From: Arthrobacter sp. Soil762
GTDB lineage: Bacteria; Actinomycetota; Actinomycetes; Actinomycetales; Micrococcaceae
Length of the DNA: 40,166 nt
Reading direction: 5' to 3'
NCBI RefSeq assembly: GCF_001428335.1
Contig: NZ_LMSG01000022.1
Coordinates: forward strand, 152,353-192,518
Shown here in pieces: positions 14,894 through 22,135 of this stretch. The position numbers were made by a program, and so were the translations under genes. Position 1 is the first letter of the stretch. Every line of letters starts with the position of its first letter. The notes below the pieces were generated by a model, which was given only the letters and a program-made list of their open reading frames with translations, did not search any database and had not been told where the DNA came from.

Positions 14894-15053
14894 AGGAAAA
14901 TCAATATCAGCAGATTACCTTCCGGTTTCCCGGGTCCTTCGTGTCCCGGGTGTCAGACGGGGTCGGCGGCGAGGTGGCCTCTTCTGAGACCGAGGCCAGT
15001 CCCCCCAGTCGTCGTCGGCCCCCTCGGTCAGGCGGCAGGTACCGGACTTGCCC

Positions 15054-15731
15054 TCAGCGGACCCGGGCCAGGGCGAACCCGTCCCAGCCTTTGGACCCGA
15101 CAGTCTGGATCACGGTGGCATCGAGCTGCGAATGCCGGCCCAGCAGTTCCAGGGCGCTGATGATCCCGGGGGCATTAATCTGGTCCATGGAAGGATCCAG
15201 CACCGCGCCCTCCCAGACGGCGTTGTCCAGGACCACCACGGTTCCCGGCCTGCCCAGGCGCACGGCCCACTCAAGGTACGCGGCGTCGTTTTCCTTGTCC
15301 GCATCGATGAACACAAAATCGAACGGTTCCTGGCCCTCCGACTGCAGCGCGGCCAGGGTGTCCAGGGCAGCGCCCACCCGGATCTCCACCTTGTCCCCCA
15401 AGCCGGCAGCCTCCACATTCGCCCTGGCGATGTCCGCATGTTTGGCGACGTATTCGCACGTCACCAGCCGGCCGCCGTCGGGCAGTCCCTGCGCCATCCA
15501 GATGGTGCTGAACCCTGCAAGCGTGCCGATCTCCAGCACCCGGCGGGCGCCGGACAGCTGGACCAGGAGCTTGAGCAGCTTGCCGGCGTTGGGCGTCACT
15601 TCGATGGGCGGCATCCCGGCGTCGACGGCGGAGCGCACCGCCTGTTTCAGCGCAGGGTCGGGATGCACCACGGTAGTTGTGAGGAAGTCTTCCACGGCCA
15701 TCCACCCTGGCTGGGTCTTGTGCTCAAACAT
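15054..15731 (-). CDS. Class I SAM-dependent O-methyltransferase (family 3)
   Basis: This encodes 225 residues of the catechol/caffeoyl-CoA-like O-methyltransferase family. Motif I is RVLEIGTLAGFSTIWMAQGL (residues 65-84), the motif II acid is in LVTCEYVAKHADIAR, and FVFIDADKENDAAYLEW carries the metal-binding aspartates. VVLDNAVWEGAVLDP is also conserved. The acceptor substrate is unknown. The ATG at 15731 gives a normal family length and lies exactly 6 nt after CAGACT (15743-15738), a weak leaderless-type -10. It is followed at a distance of 56 nt upstream by the thiamine-binding-type gene on the same strand, so the two may be independent units. Confidence 0.88.
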   Translation of the reverse strand: MFEHKTQPGWMAVEDFLTTTVVHPDPALKQAVRSAVDAGMPPIEVTPNAGKLLKLLVQLSGARRVLEIGTLAGFSTIWMAQGLPDGGRLVTCEYVAKHADIARANVEAAGLGDKVEIRVGAALDTLAALQSEGQEPFDFVFIDADKENDAAYLEWAVRLGRPGTVVVLDNAVWEGAVLDPSMDQINAPGIISALELLGRHSQLDATVIQTVGSKGWDGFALARVR

Positions 15732-15787
15732 GGCCACAGTCTGGCACGCAGGCATGCGACGGTCTAGGAGCCGGCGCAGGAACCAGC

Positions 15788-16111
15788 CTAGGAACCGTCT
15801 GAGAGGGCCTCTTCGAGGCGGTCCACCTTGGCGCTGAGTTCGCCCTCGTAACCGGGCCGGATGTCCGCCTTGATGACAAGTGAGACGCGGCTGCCAAACT
15901 CTCCTACGGCCTCGGTGGCGCGCTTTACGACGTCGAACACCTCGTCCCATTCGCCCTCGATGGTGGTGAACATTGAGTCCGTCTGGTTGGGCAGGCCCGA
16001 GTCCCGGACGATCCGCACGGCGGCCGCAACGGCGTCGTGCACTGATGCGTCGGTGGGACGCGATCCCCCTGCAGGCGTACCGGACGGGGCGACTGAAAAT
16101 GCAAGCAACAT
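15788..16111 (-). CDS. MTH1187 family thiamine-binding protein (DUF77)
   Basis: This is a 107-residue ferredoxin-like protein of the MTH1187/YkoF-type family. The characteristic parts are MLLAFSVAPSGTP at the N-terminus, VAAAVRIVRDSGLPNQTDSM, FTTIEGEWDEVFDVVKRATE and RVSLVIKADIRPG. Family members form tetramers and bind thiamine or related pyrimidines in the cytoplasm. No thiamine biosynthesis gene or TPP riboswitch is visible nearby. CAGACT lies 6 nt upstream of the ATG (16123-16118), followed by TGCCCT, the same arrangement as the MFS gene at 23784. It is divergent from the TetR regulator. Confidence 0.85.
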   Translation of the reverse strand: MLLAFSVAPSGTPAGGSRPTDASVHDAVAAAVRIVRDSGLPNQTDSMFTTIEGEWDEVFDVVKRATEAVGEFGSRVSLVIKADIRPGYEGELSAKVDRLEEALSDGS

Positions 16112-16219
16112 AGGGCAAGTCTGTCATGCGGCCCGCGCCGAAACGGGTTTGGCGAATCCGGCGAAACGTCACATAGCCAGCTACCCTCCGGTAACCATGA
16201 TGGCTGCCTGCGGCATTGC

Positions 16220-16225
16220 TAACCT
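16220..16225 (+). promoter_or_regulatory. -10 element for leaderless TetR transcript
   Basis: TAACCT lies exactly 6 nt before the ATG at 16232, with GAACAA between and no Shine-Dalgarno sequence. No good -35 is visible. Confidence 0.45.
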
Positions 16226-16231
16226 GAACAA

Positions 16232-16867
16232 ATGAGCATTGCTGTCGTCCGCAAGCCACTACGCGCAGACGCTGCCCGGAACGTGGACAAGATCATCCTG
16301 GCCGCGCGCCAGTGCTTCCGCGAGCATGGGCCCGAGGTTCCCCTCCAGACCATCGCGCTGACGGCAGGCGTTGGCCCGGCCACCCTGTTCCGGAACTTCG
16401 CCGACAAGGAGGAGCTGGTCCTGGCCGCCCTCAACAGGCAGCTCCGCGAGATCGTGGACCCTGTCATGGCTGACGCGCTGGCGGACATCGACGCAACTGC
16501 GGGACTGCTGCGCGTCCTCGAGGCCATCATGGCCGCGGCCAGCGATGATGCCAACCTGCTTGGCGCCGTTGCGGGCCGCCGCGAACTCCTCACCGGCATC
16601 ACCGGCTCACTGATGGATTCCATGAGCGTCCTGCTGGGCCGCGGCCAGGGCCAAGGCACCCTGCGCTCCGATATTTCCATGACAGACATGTTCCGTCTGC
16701 TCGCCATGCTGATCGGCGTCGTGGACACCATGGAACCGGGTTCCGATGCCTGGCGCCGCCCGCTGGCACTGATCGAGGACGCCATCCGCACCGAACGGCC
16801 CCACCGCCCGCTGCCCGCGCATGTGCCGCTGCCCGCCCCGCAGCTACAGGGTCCGCAGTTCACCTGA
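16232..16867 (+). CDS. TetR/AcrR family transcriptional regulator
   Basis: This encodes 211 residues. The N-terminal HTH (DKIILAARQCFREHGPEVPL, then QTIALTAGVGPATLFRNFAD followed by KEELVLAAL) is a standard TetR DNA-binding domain at residues 20-68. The C-terminal ligand domain is helical and ends in a Pro-rich tail (HRPLPAHVPLPAPQLQG). Ligand and targets are unknown. The divergent neighbour is the MTH1187-type gene, 120 nt away, which is a candidate target. The start is supported by the leaderless-type TAACCT just upstream. Confidence 0.9.
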   Translation: MSIAVVRKPLRADAARNVDKIILAARQCFREHGPEVPLQTIALTAGVGPATLFRNFADKEELVLAALNRQLREIVDPVMADALADIDATAGLLRVLEAIMAAASDDANLLGAVAGRRELLTGITGSLMDSMSVLLGRGQGQGTLRSDISMTDMFRLLAMLIGVVDTMEPGSDAWRRPLALIEDAIRTERPHRPLPAHVPLPAPQLQGPQFT

Positions 16868-16887
16868 CACCCAGCGCCTGCCCGTCG

Positions 16888-16907
16888 CGTCACCGGCCCG
16901 GGTGACG
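16888..16907 (+). terminator. Hairpin after the TetR gene
   Basis: CGTCACC (16888-16894) pairs with GGTGACG (16901-16907) over a 6-nt loop, 20 nt after the stop. It is flanked by further complementary GCCCGT/ACGGGC sequence. Confidence 0.5.
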
Positions 16908-16937
16908 GCACGGCCGGATCACGGCACGGGCGCCCCA

Positions 16938-16966
16938 TTGTTGGTGTCCAAACGTTGGATTAGACT
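16938..16966 (+). promoter_or_regulatory. Promoter of the leader peptide and 72-residue protein
   Basis: TTGTTG (16938-16943), a 17-nt spacer and TAGACT (16961-16966) form a credible promoter. Transcription would start near 16973, about 40 nt before the leader peptide. Confidence 0.5.
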
Positions 16967-17012
16967 CAAGTGGGGTTACGCAGCCAGCCTCTGTATCTTC
17001 AGAGGAGCATCC

Positions 17013-17060
17013 GTGAACCACCTCCAGCGCAGCCAATCCAACGCCATCGTCCGCCGATGA
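17013..17060 (+). CDS. 15-residue leader peptide coupled to the next gene
   Basis: A GTG at 17013 follows AGAGGAG at good spacing and encodes VNHLQRSQSNAIVRR. The stop TGA overlaps the ATG of the next gene (ATGA at 17057-17060). The downstream gene has no ribosome site of its own, so this peptide appears to deliver ribosomes to it. I know of no family for the peptide. Confidence 0.55.
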   Translation: MNHLQRSQSNAIVRR

Positions 17061-17275
17061 ACCCAACGCACCTGTCCCGGCTCATCCATGACCCCCGCGG
17101 CCCCGAGGAGATCCTGCCGTCCCTGGCGGCGGAGGACCTCGCCAATCTGTTGGATGCCCTCTACCAAAACCTCGACACTCCCACCCCGGTGTTCGGTGCG
17201 CAGGCGTGGTACGAGCTGGCCGTCGAGGAAAGCGCCCGCCGGACAGGGTCGCCCGAGGATGAGCAAACCGCCTGA
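17057..17275 (+). CDS. Small hypothetical protein, translationally coupled
   Basis: This encodes 72 residues, beginning MNPTHLSRLIHDPRGPEEIL. It is acidic and helical, with LAAEDLANLLDALYQNL and AWYELAVEESARR as its main helices. No domain is recognised. The ATG lacks a Shine-Dalgarno sequence and overlaps the stop of the 15-residue leader, so its translation probably depends on reinitiation. The same strand carries no other gene, and it converges on the gene at 17363. Confidence 0.6.
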   Translation: MNPTHLSRLIHDPRGPEEILPSLAAEDLANLLDALYQNLDTPTPVFGAQAWYELAVEESARRTGSPEDEQTA

Positions 17276-17362
17276 CCGGCCTACGGCCCGGACCGGCTTG
17301 CGCCCCAGGGTCCCGAGGTGGCCGTGAGCCTACGGTGACGAACCCCCGTCGATGAACCGCAG

Positions 17363-17665
17363 TCAGCCGCCGTTCCCCTTGGGGTCTTTTTCTTGGGGCC
17401 GGGATTCTTGAGGCTGGGGTTCGTGCTCCTGGCCGTGTTTGTGAAGCTCATGATCGTAGTGATGGGGCACGTGCTCCTTGGCCTCCAACAGGTGCTGCTG
17501 CAGCTTCTCCTCCGCGTCGCGGCGGCGCCGGGAAGTGTCCCGCAGTTCCCGCGTCGATTCGGAGACACTGGTGTCATAGACCGGCCGCGGCTTCGGGTCC
17601 GAAGCCTGGGGGTTGTCGGTTCCGCTATCGGGATCCGGGGTGTTGGGCTCTGGCTGTTCGTTCAT
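17363..17665 (-). CDS. Small hydrophilic hypothetical protein
   Basis: This is a 100-residue protein of extreme composition: a Pro/Asp/Asn-rich N-terminus (MNEQPEPNTPDPDSGTDNPQ), a central basic helix (SESTRELRDTSRRRRDAEEK, LQQHLLEAKEHV) and a His/Glu/Gln-rich tail. It has no hydrophobic core and is probably largely disordered. AAAGGAG stands 9-10 nt upstream of the ATG. The His-rich stretch (HVPHHYDHELHKHGQEHE) could bind metal, but that is only composition. I do not recognise the family. Confidence 0.6.
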   Translation of the reverse strand: MNEQPEPNTPDPDSGTDNPQASDPKPRPVYDTSVSESTRELRDTSRRRRDAEEKLQQHLLEAKEHVPHHYDHELHKHGQEHEPQPQESRPQEKDPKGNGG

Positions 17666-17722
17666 CTTGAGTGACTCCTTTAGGCCGTAGCGACCGCCTC
17701 ACGCGGATACACCGGCCGGCCA

Positions 17723-17983
17723 TCAATCGTCCGGTTCCGTTTCCCGGTTTCGGAGTTCGGTCCGTACCGCCGCGTGCAGGGCGGCGATGTTGGCTTCCTG
17801 GCTGACGTCCATAGCCAGCCTTATCCGCTCGGAGAGTACAACCAGGTCCTCTGGCGGCACGTCTGCCAGGGACCGGAACCGGGTAAAGAACCGCTTGACC
17901 GGCAGCCCGGCGCGCCAACCATCAGGCCCCGGACGGCGGGTTTTGCCGGGTCTCGCACCGGCTGGGTGCAGTCTTATGTCCAT
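17723..17983 (-). CDS. Small hypothetical protein
   Basis: This encodes 86 residues from the ATG at 17983; a GTG at 17998 would add five residues. The N-terminal third is Arg/Gly/Pro-rich. The remainder (VKRFFTRFRSLADVPPEDLV, VLSERIRLAMDVSQEANIAA, LHAAVRTELRNRE) is a predicted helical bundle with an acidic end. No family is recognised. It lies 57 nt upstream of the hydrophilic 100-residue gene on the same strand. The start is uncertain. Confidence 0.5.
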   Translation of the reverse strand: MDIRLHPAGARPGKTRRPGPDGWRAGLPVKRFFTRFRSLADVPPEDLVVLSERIRLAMDVSQEANIAALHAAVRTELRNRETEPDD

Positions 17984-18093
17984 GGTCAGCGCTCTCACGA
18001 GAGTCCACGGCCAACTGCATAGCCAGGGCCCATGCTATAACGCATTTGAGCCGGACCACCAGAGGTCCGGCGTCGGTTTCACGAGATCGGCGG

Positions 18094-18405
18094 TCAGTTC
18101 CATCCGATGAGCCGCAGCAGGGCTGCGGCTCCGGCGCCCACCACGACCACCAGCAGGAAGGGCGCCCGGAAAGCCAGTGCGATGGCGGCTGCGGCGAGGG
18201 CTCCCAGCCGCGCGTCGGCGGCCAGCGCCTGGCCGGACGCCACAGTGTTGACAGTGGTCAGGGACGCCAGCAGTCCGATGGTCATGGTGCCGGCAATACG
18301 CGACATCCGGGGGTCCTCCAGCAGCTTTGCCGGGACGAAATAGCCCACCAGCTTCCACGCGTAGGCCAGGACACATGCCAGCAACAACCAGATCCAAAGA
18401 CTCAT
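18094..18405 (-). CDS. azlD: AzlD family branched-chain amino-acid exporter subunit
   Basis: This is a 103-residue membrane protein with three to four hydrophobic segments (LWIWLLLACVLAYAWKLVGY, TIGLLASLTTVNTVASG, APFLLVVVVGAGAAALLRLI). Its length and the invariant RAPFLLVVVVGA region fit AzlD, the small subunit that with AzlC exports branched-chain amino acids across the cytoplasmic membrane. The ATG overlaps the AzlC stop (ATGA), as in most azlCD operons. The exact amino acid is not determined by sequence. Confidence 0.85.
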   Translation of the reverse strand: MSLWIWLLLACVLAYAWKLVGYFVPAKLLEDPRMSRIAGTMTIGLLASLTTVNTVASGQALAADARLGALAAAAIALAFRAPFLLVVVVGAGAAALLRLIGWN

Positions 18406-19205
18406 GCGCCCGCCTGCCCTGCCCGCCCGTGGCCGTCCCCGTGGCTGTCCCTCTGATTGTCCAGGTGCGCGTCCCGGCTTTTGTCCCGGCGCCCGTGGTG
18501 TTCGTCGTACGGATCCACGTCCGGTTCCAGGCCTTCGTCACTGCGTCCGTGGCTGAACCAGCCGATCAGTGCAGCCACCACCGCGGCGATCAGGATGGGC
18601 ACGCCTGCGGGAACGAACGGCACGGCTACAACCGTGGCGAGTGCGCACACCACGGCAATCGCCGCCGGTTCCCGCCCCTTGAGCCGCGGCCACAGCAGGG
18701 CCAGGAATGCGGCCACTGCCGCACCGTCCAGGCCCCACTGTTTGGGATCACCCAATCCGCTTCCTGCGAGGGCCCCCACGGCGGTGAAGAGGTTCCAGAG
18801 TACGTAGATGCCAATGCCGGCCGTCCAGAAACCGCGGCGTTGCTCGTCGGGGTCAGTCTGTCCGCTGCTGGTGGCGGTCGACTCGTCAATGGTGACTTGC
18901 GCAGCAACATACTTCCGCCAGCCCGTCGGATGCAGGAGTGCATTGAGCTGCATGCCGTAGATGCCGTTCCGCATGCCCAGCAACGTGGCCGCGCTCATGG
19001 CCGCAATACCGGAGCCACCGCCCGCCACCACACCGATGAACGCGAACTGGGAACCGCCGCTGAAGAGCAGCAGGCTGAGCGCCATGGTCTGCCAGAAATC
19101 AAGTCCTGAGGTGACGGACAGCGCGCCGAAGGAAATTCCGTAAAGCCCCGTTGCAATGCTGATCGAGATTCCCACGCGCACGGCGGGCGAGGCGAGCAGC
19201 TTCAC
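18402..19205 (-). CDS. azlC: AzlC family permease, large subunit of AzlCD exporter
   Basis: This encodes 267 residues when started at the GTG at 19205, which makes a GTGA overlap with the DoxX-like gene. The family blocks GLYGISFGALSVTSGLDFWQ, LLLFSGGSQFAFIGVVAGGG, AATLLGMRNGIYGMQLNALL and the loop VTIDESTATSS are clear, with five to six membrane segments in total. Unusually, about 45 residues follow the last membrane segment. This tail is hydrophilic and His/Asp/Arg-rich (DPYDEHHGRRDKSRDAHLDN, DSHGDGHGR). AzlC proteins are normally near 230-240 residues. The gene is followed by azlD with ATGA overlap. Confidence 0.87.
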   Translation of the reverse strand: MKLLASPAVRVGISISIATGLYGISFGALSVTSGLDFWQTMALSLLLFSGGSQFAFIGVVAGGGSGIAAMSAATLLGMRNGIYGMQLNALLHPTGWRKYVAAQVTIDESTATSSGQTDPDEQRRGFWTAGIGIYVLWNLFTAVGALAGSGLGDPKQWGLDGAAVAAFLALLWPRLKGREPAAIAVVCALATVVAVPFVPAGVPILIAAVVAALIGWFSHGRSDEGLEPDVDPYDEHHGRRDKSRDAHLDNQRDSHGDGHGRAGQAGA

Positions 19206-19690
19206 CGCCGTCGTCCCGGTTTCCGCAGGCTCCAGGCCCACAGGATCAGCGGCAGTTGAAGCGGGAGCCGTACGGTATGCACCTTGCGCTGCGCGGGCGA
19301 GCCGGCGGAGCCGTAGGCACGGCGAAGGGCGTCCACGTGGCCGGCCAGGAATACCGTGAACATTGCAGTCACGGCGGTGGCAGTTGCCCGCCGTGTCACC
19401 GGGATCAGGAGGCCGACGGCGGCACCCGCCTCCAGCAGTCCGCTCACCGCAATCCATTCCTCCCGTGACATCACCGCCAGGGGCCGCCTACCGCCGTCGG
19501 GTGCTGGTATTTCGCGCCCCTCCGGCTGCTCGCCGCCGGCGCCTGGAGTCTCGCGGCACAGATAATCCGGGACCACCTGTTCGAAGAACCGTGGCTCGCG
19601 GAAGTGCTTCATGGCGCTGGTCATCAGCAGCGCGCTCATGGCCGCCGCGGAGACAGTTTGGGTGGCCCGGGCGGACCAGCGAAAAGGCAT
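19202..19690 (-). CDS. DoxX-like membrane protein
   Basis: This is a 162-residue protein with about four transmembrane segments. They are around residues 8-25, 72-92 (WIAVSGLLEAGAAVGLLIPV), 96-116 (TATAVTAMFTVFLAGHVDAL) and 135-152. SGLLEAGAAVGLL and the first-helix HF at residues 29-30 (SAMKHFREPRFFEQVVPDYL) match the DoxX/DoxX-like group. DoxX relatives act in the cytoplasmic membrane, in some cases with redox enzymes; function here is unknown. It is the first gene of the operon with azlC and azlD, overlapping azlC by GTGA. The ATG at 19690 has only a poor ribosome site. Confidence 0.72.
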   Translation of the reverse strand: MPFRWSARATQTVSAAAMSALLMTSAMKHFREPRFFEQVVPDYLCRETPGAGGEQPEGREIPAPDGGRRPLAVMSREEWIAVSGLLEAGAAVGLLIPVTRRATATAVTAMFTVFLAGHVDALRRAYGSAGSPAQRKVHTVRLPLQLPLILWAWSLRKPGRRR

Positions 19691-19737
19691 GGGTCCACTC
19701 AATCACAGCGCCGCCCCGGCGGCTAAACAGCACCGGC

Positions 19738-20646
19738 TCAGGACGGCAGCTGGACCTGTTGCCCGCTCGATTGCAGCTGCGCCAGCACCCTGGCCGGTTT
19801 GTTCGTGGTGACCTCCTGGATCCCCAGCCCCTGGCAGAGTGCCACATCCCGCTCTGAATCAACGGTCCACACGCGGAAGCGGCGGCCGGACTCCAGCCAG
19901 CGCTGCACGGTCCGGGCGTGCTCGCGGACGTACATGATTCCGGGCCCCGCGAGTCCCACCTCACACTCGTCCAGGATGCGTTCGCCCTCCAGCTGCGCCG
20001 CCTTCATCAGGTTGGCGATGGCGCCGCCAGCCAGGGGGCCGAGGCTCAGTTCGTCACGGAGTTCGTCGACGTCGATGTCGTCCACCAGCTGGCAGATGAA
20101 TTCGGCCGGCACACTCCGAAGCAGGTGCTTCACCGAATCGGGGCTGAAGCTCATGAACGTCACCTGGATGTTGTCCACCGTGGAAGTTCCGGCGTCCCAG
20201 CCTTCGCCCCGGAGCACGTCCAGCACACGGTCTTCCAGTTTCAGCTGGTAAGGACTGGGGTGCTTGAGCTCGATTGCCAGTCCGATCGGCCGGCCAGCGC
20301 CGCGCAGGATGTCCAGGAGTTCCGGCAGGGTAAGGAACTGCTCAGACCGGGCGCCGAAGTTCTCCGGGATCCGGGCGCCTTTCCAGGACGAAAAGTCCAG
20401 CAGCCGCAACTCTGCCAGCGTTCGGTCCGCAACGGGTCCGGTTCCGTCCGAGGTCCGGTCCAGGTTGGCGTCATGCAGCAGCACGGCGTGCTGGTCCCTG
20501 GTGAGGTGGACGTCGCACTCCACCCCGTCCGCGCCATCGGCAATGGCTTGGAGGTAAGCGGCGCGCGTGTGCTCGGCAAATGCCGCGCTGGCGCCCCGGT
20601 GGGCAAACACCAGCGGCCGTTCCGGTTCAGGCTCCTCGAATGTCAT
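19738..20646 (-). CDS. Glycerophosphodiester phosphodiesterase
   Basis: This is a 302-residue TIM-barrel GDPD enzyme that hydrolyses glycerophosphodiesters to glycerol-3-phosphate and an alcohol. Catalytic and metal residues are in place: H16 and R17 of AHRGASAAF, E43 and D45 of GVECDVHLTRD, and H58 of LLHDANLDRTSDGTG. The usual PENT after the HRG motif is replaced by AEHT. GLAIELKHPSPYQLKLED holds the conserved later acid. The C-terminus has WTVDSERDV and TTNKPARVLAQL. No signal peptide is seen, so it should be cytoplasmic. The transcript is probably leaderless: TAGCGT lies 6 nt before the ATG. Confidence 0.92.
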   Translation of the reverse strand: MTFEEPEPERPLVFAHRGASAAFAEHTRAAYLQAIADGADGVECDVHLTRDQHAVLLHDANLDRTSDGTGPVADRTLAELRLLDFSSWKGARIPENFGARSEQFLTLPELLDILRGAGRPIGLAIELKHPSPYQLKLEDRVLDVLRGEGWDAGTSTVDNIQVTFMSFSPDSVKHLLRSVPAEFICQLVDDIDVDELRDELSLGPLAGGAIANLMKAAQLEGERILDECEVGLAGPGIMYVREHARTVQRWLESGRRFRVWTVDSERDVALCQGLGIQEVTTNKPARVLAQLQSSGQQVQLPS

Positions 20647-20652
20647 GAGGAT

Positions 20653-20690
20653 ACGCTAGCGGACGCGGCCCCTCGGAGCGGGGCTAGGCT
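20653..20690. promoter_or_regulatory. Back-to-back leaderless -10 elements of GDPD and DUF445 genes
   Basis: On the minus strand TAGCGT (20658-20653) lies 6 nt before the GDPD ATG at 20646. On the plus strand TAGGCT (20685-20690) lies 6 nt before the DUF445 ATG at 20697. The whole divergent gap is only 50 nt and holds no Shine-Dalgarno sequence for either gene. Confidence 0.5.
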
Positions 20691-20696
20691 GGGCAC

Positions 20697-22046
20697 ATGC
20701 AGGTGAACTCTGAACCAACTACCCGCCAGGACCCGCCCCGGCCCGCAGGCCCCGCGCCGGGGCCGCCCAAGGCGAGGACCGCCGTCGTCGGTCATCAACT
20801 CAGCGCCGGGGACGCCGAAAAGGCGGCAGCGCTGCGGAAAATGAAGCTTGTGGCGCTGGGACTCCTCATTGCCATGGCCGTCGTTTTTGTGTTCGCATTC
20901 GCGCTGCAGAAGGAGTATCCGTGGCTGCAGTACGTCCGCGCCGCGGCTGAGGGCGGCATGGTGGGCGCGCTGGCCGACTGGTTCGCCGTCACCGCGCTGT
21001 TCAAATACCCCATGGGCATCAAGATCCCGCACACCGCTATTATCCCGCGCCGCAAGGACCAGATCGGGGCGTCGCTGGGTGAGTTTGTGGAGACCAACTT
21101 CCTGTCCGAGCAGGTGGTCCAGGAGAAGCTCGCTTCGGTGGACGTGGCGCGAAAGGCCGGCCAATGGCTCGCCGGGCCGGGTGGCGCCGAGCGCGTGGCG
21201 AAGGACGGCGCCGCCGTCATCCGCGGTGCGTTCAAGGTGTTGAACGACGACGACGTCCAAGCGGTCATCGAGGGAATGGTGCGCAAGCACCTGCTCGCTC
21301 CGCCGTGGGGACCGCCGGTGGGCAGGATGGCGGAACGGATTTTCGCCGACGGCCACCACCACAAGCTGGTGGACCTGCTGGTTGACCGCGCCGCTGACTG
21401 GGTGGACGACAACCACGAAACCGTCAGCCGGCTGGTGTCGGACCGCTCCCCCACCTGGGTCCCGCAGTTTGTGGACGGGCTCGTGGGCGACAAGGTCTAC
21501 GTGGAGATCCTCAAGTTCACGCGCGCCGTCCAGTCCGATCCGAACCACCAGGTGCGGCAGCAGATCGACAAATACCTGAATGACCTCGCGCAGGACCTTC
21601 AGCACGATCCCGCGATGATCGCCCGGGCCGAGGACATCAAGGCACAGGTTCTGGGAGATCCAGAGGTCCGCGAGCTGGCCTCCCGCACTTGGGGAACCGT
21701 GAAGGGCGCCCTGTTGTCTGCGGTGGACGATCCGGACAGTGAACTGGCCGTTCGGTTCAAGGCGGCCGTCCGCGACTTCGGCTCACGCCTCGTGAACGAC
21801 GCCGAACTGGCCGGCAAGGTCAATGCCTGGATCGGCGACGCCGCCAGCTACCTGGTGCGGACCTACCGCTCCGACATCGCCGGCGTGATCACCGATACCG
21901 TGGCCCGCTGGGATGCCGAGGAAACGTCGCAGAAGATCGAACTCCAGGTGGGTAAAGACCTGCAGTTCATCCGGATCAACGGCACCGTGGTGGGCTCACT
22001 GGCCGGGCTGGTCATCTTCAGCGCGGCGCACTTGGTCTTCGGCTGA
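20697..22046 (+). CDS. DUF445 family membrane protein (YjiN-like)
   Basis: This is a 449-residue protein. A Pro-rich leader (residues 1-40) precedes a transmembrane helix (LVALGLLIAMAVVFVFAFAL, residues 51-70). The DUF445 core starts YVRAAAEGGMVGALADWFAV and TALFKYPMGIKIPHTAIIPR, the most conserved blocks. A long helical soluble region follows. A second hydrophobic segment ends the protein (NGTVVGSLAGLVIFSAAHLV). The architecture is a membrane-tethered helical domain with both ends in the membrane. The family is widespread in bacteria but has no assigned biochemical role. Confidence 0.88.
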   Translation: MQVNSEPTTRQDPPRPAGPAPGPPKARTAVVGHQLSAGDAEKAAALRKMKLVALGLLIAMAVVFVFAFALQKEYPWLQYVRAAAEGGMVGALADWFAVTALFKYPMGIKIPHTAIIPRRKDQIGASLGEFVETNFLSEQVVQEKLASVDVARKAGQWLAGPGGAERVAKDGAAVIRGAFKVLNDDDVQAVIEGMVRKHLLAPPWGPPVGRMAERIFADGHHHKLVDLLVDRAADWVDDNHETVSRLVSDRSPTWVPQFVDGLVGDKVYVEILKFTRAVQSDPNHQVRQQIDKYLNDLAQDLQHDPAMIARAEDIKAQVLGDPEVRELASRTWGTVKGALLSAVDDPDSELAVRFKAAVRDFGSRLVNDAELAGKVNAWIGDAASYLVRTYRSDIAGVITDTVARWDAEETSQKIELQVGKDLQFIRINGTVVGSLAGLVIFSAAHLVFG

Positions 22047-22061
22047 CCTGGCCCTTCTAAA

Positions 22062-22126
22062 GCAACGCGGGGTCACTTAACGCCCGGTAAACGGCCCCGC
22101 ATGGGCAATAAGTGACCCCGCGTTGC
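22062..22126. terminator. 18-bp perfect inverted repeat between convergent genes
   Basis: GCAACGCGGGGTCACTTA (22062-22079) pairs perfectly with 22109-22126 around a 29-nt loop that contains an inner GCCC/GGGC pair. It lies just after the DUF445 stop and just after the PxpA stop on the opposite strand. Probably a bidirectional terminator and possibly a dispersed repeat. Confidence 0.75.
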
Positions 22127-22135
22127 AGTAGGCGA

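Noticed and set aside
16112..16231. TPP riboswitch before the thiamine-binding-type gene
   Set aside because: The conserved riboswitch core sequences are not present in this 120-nt gap, and the message appears leaderless.
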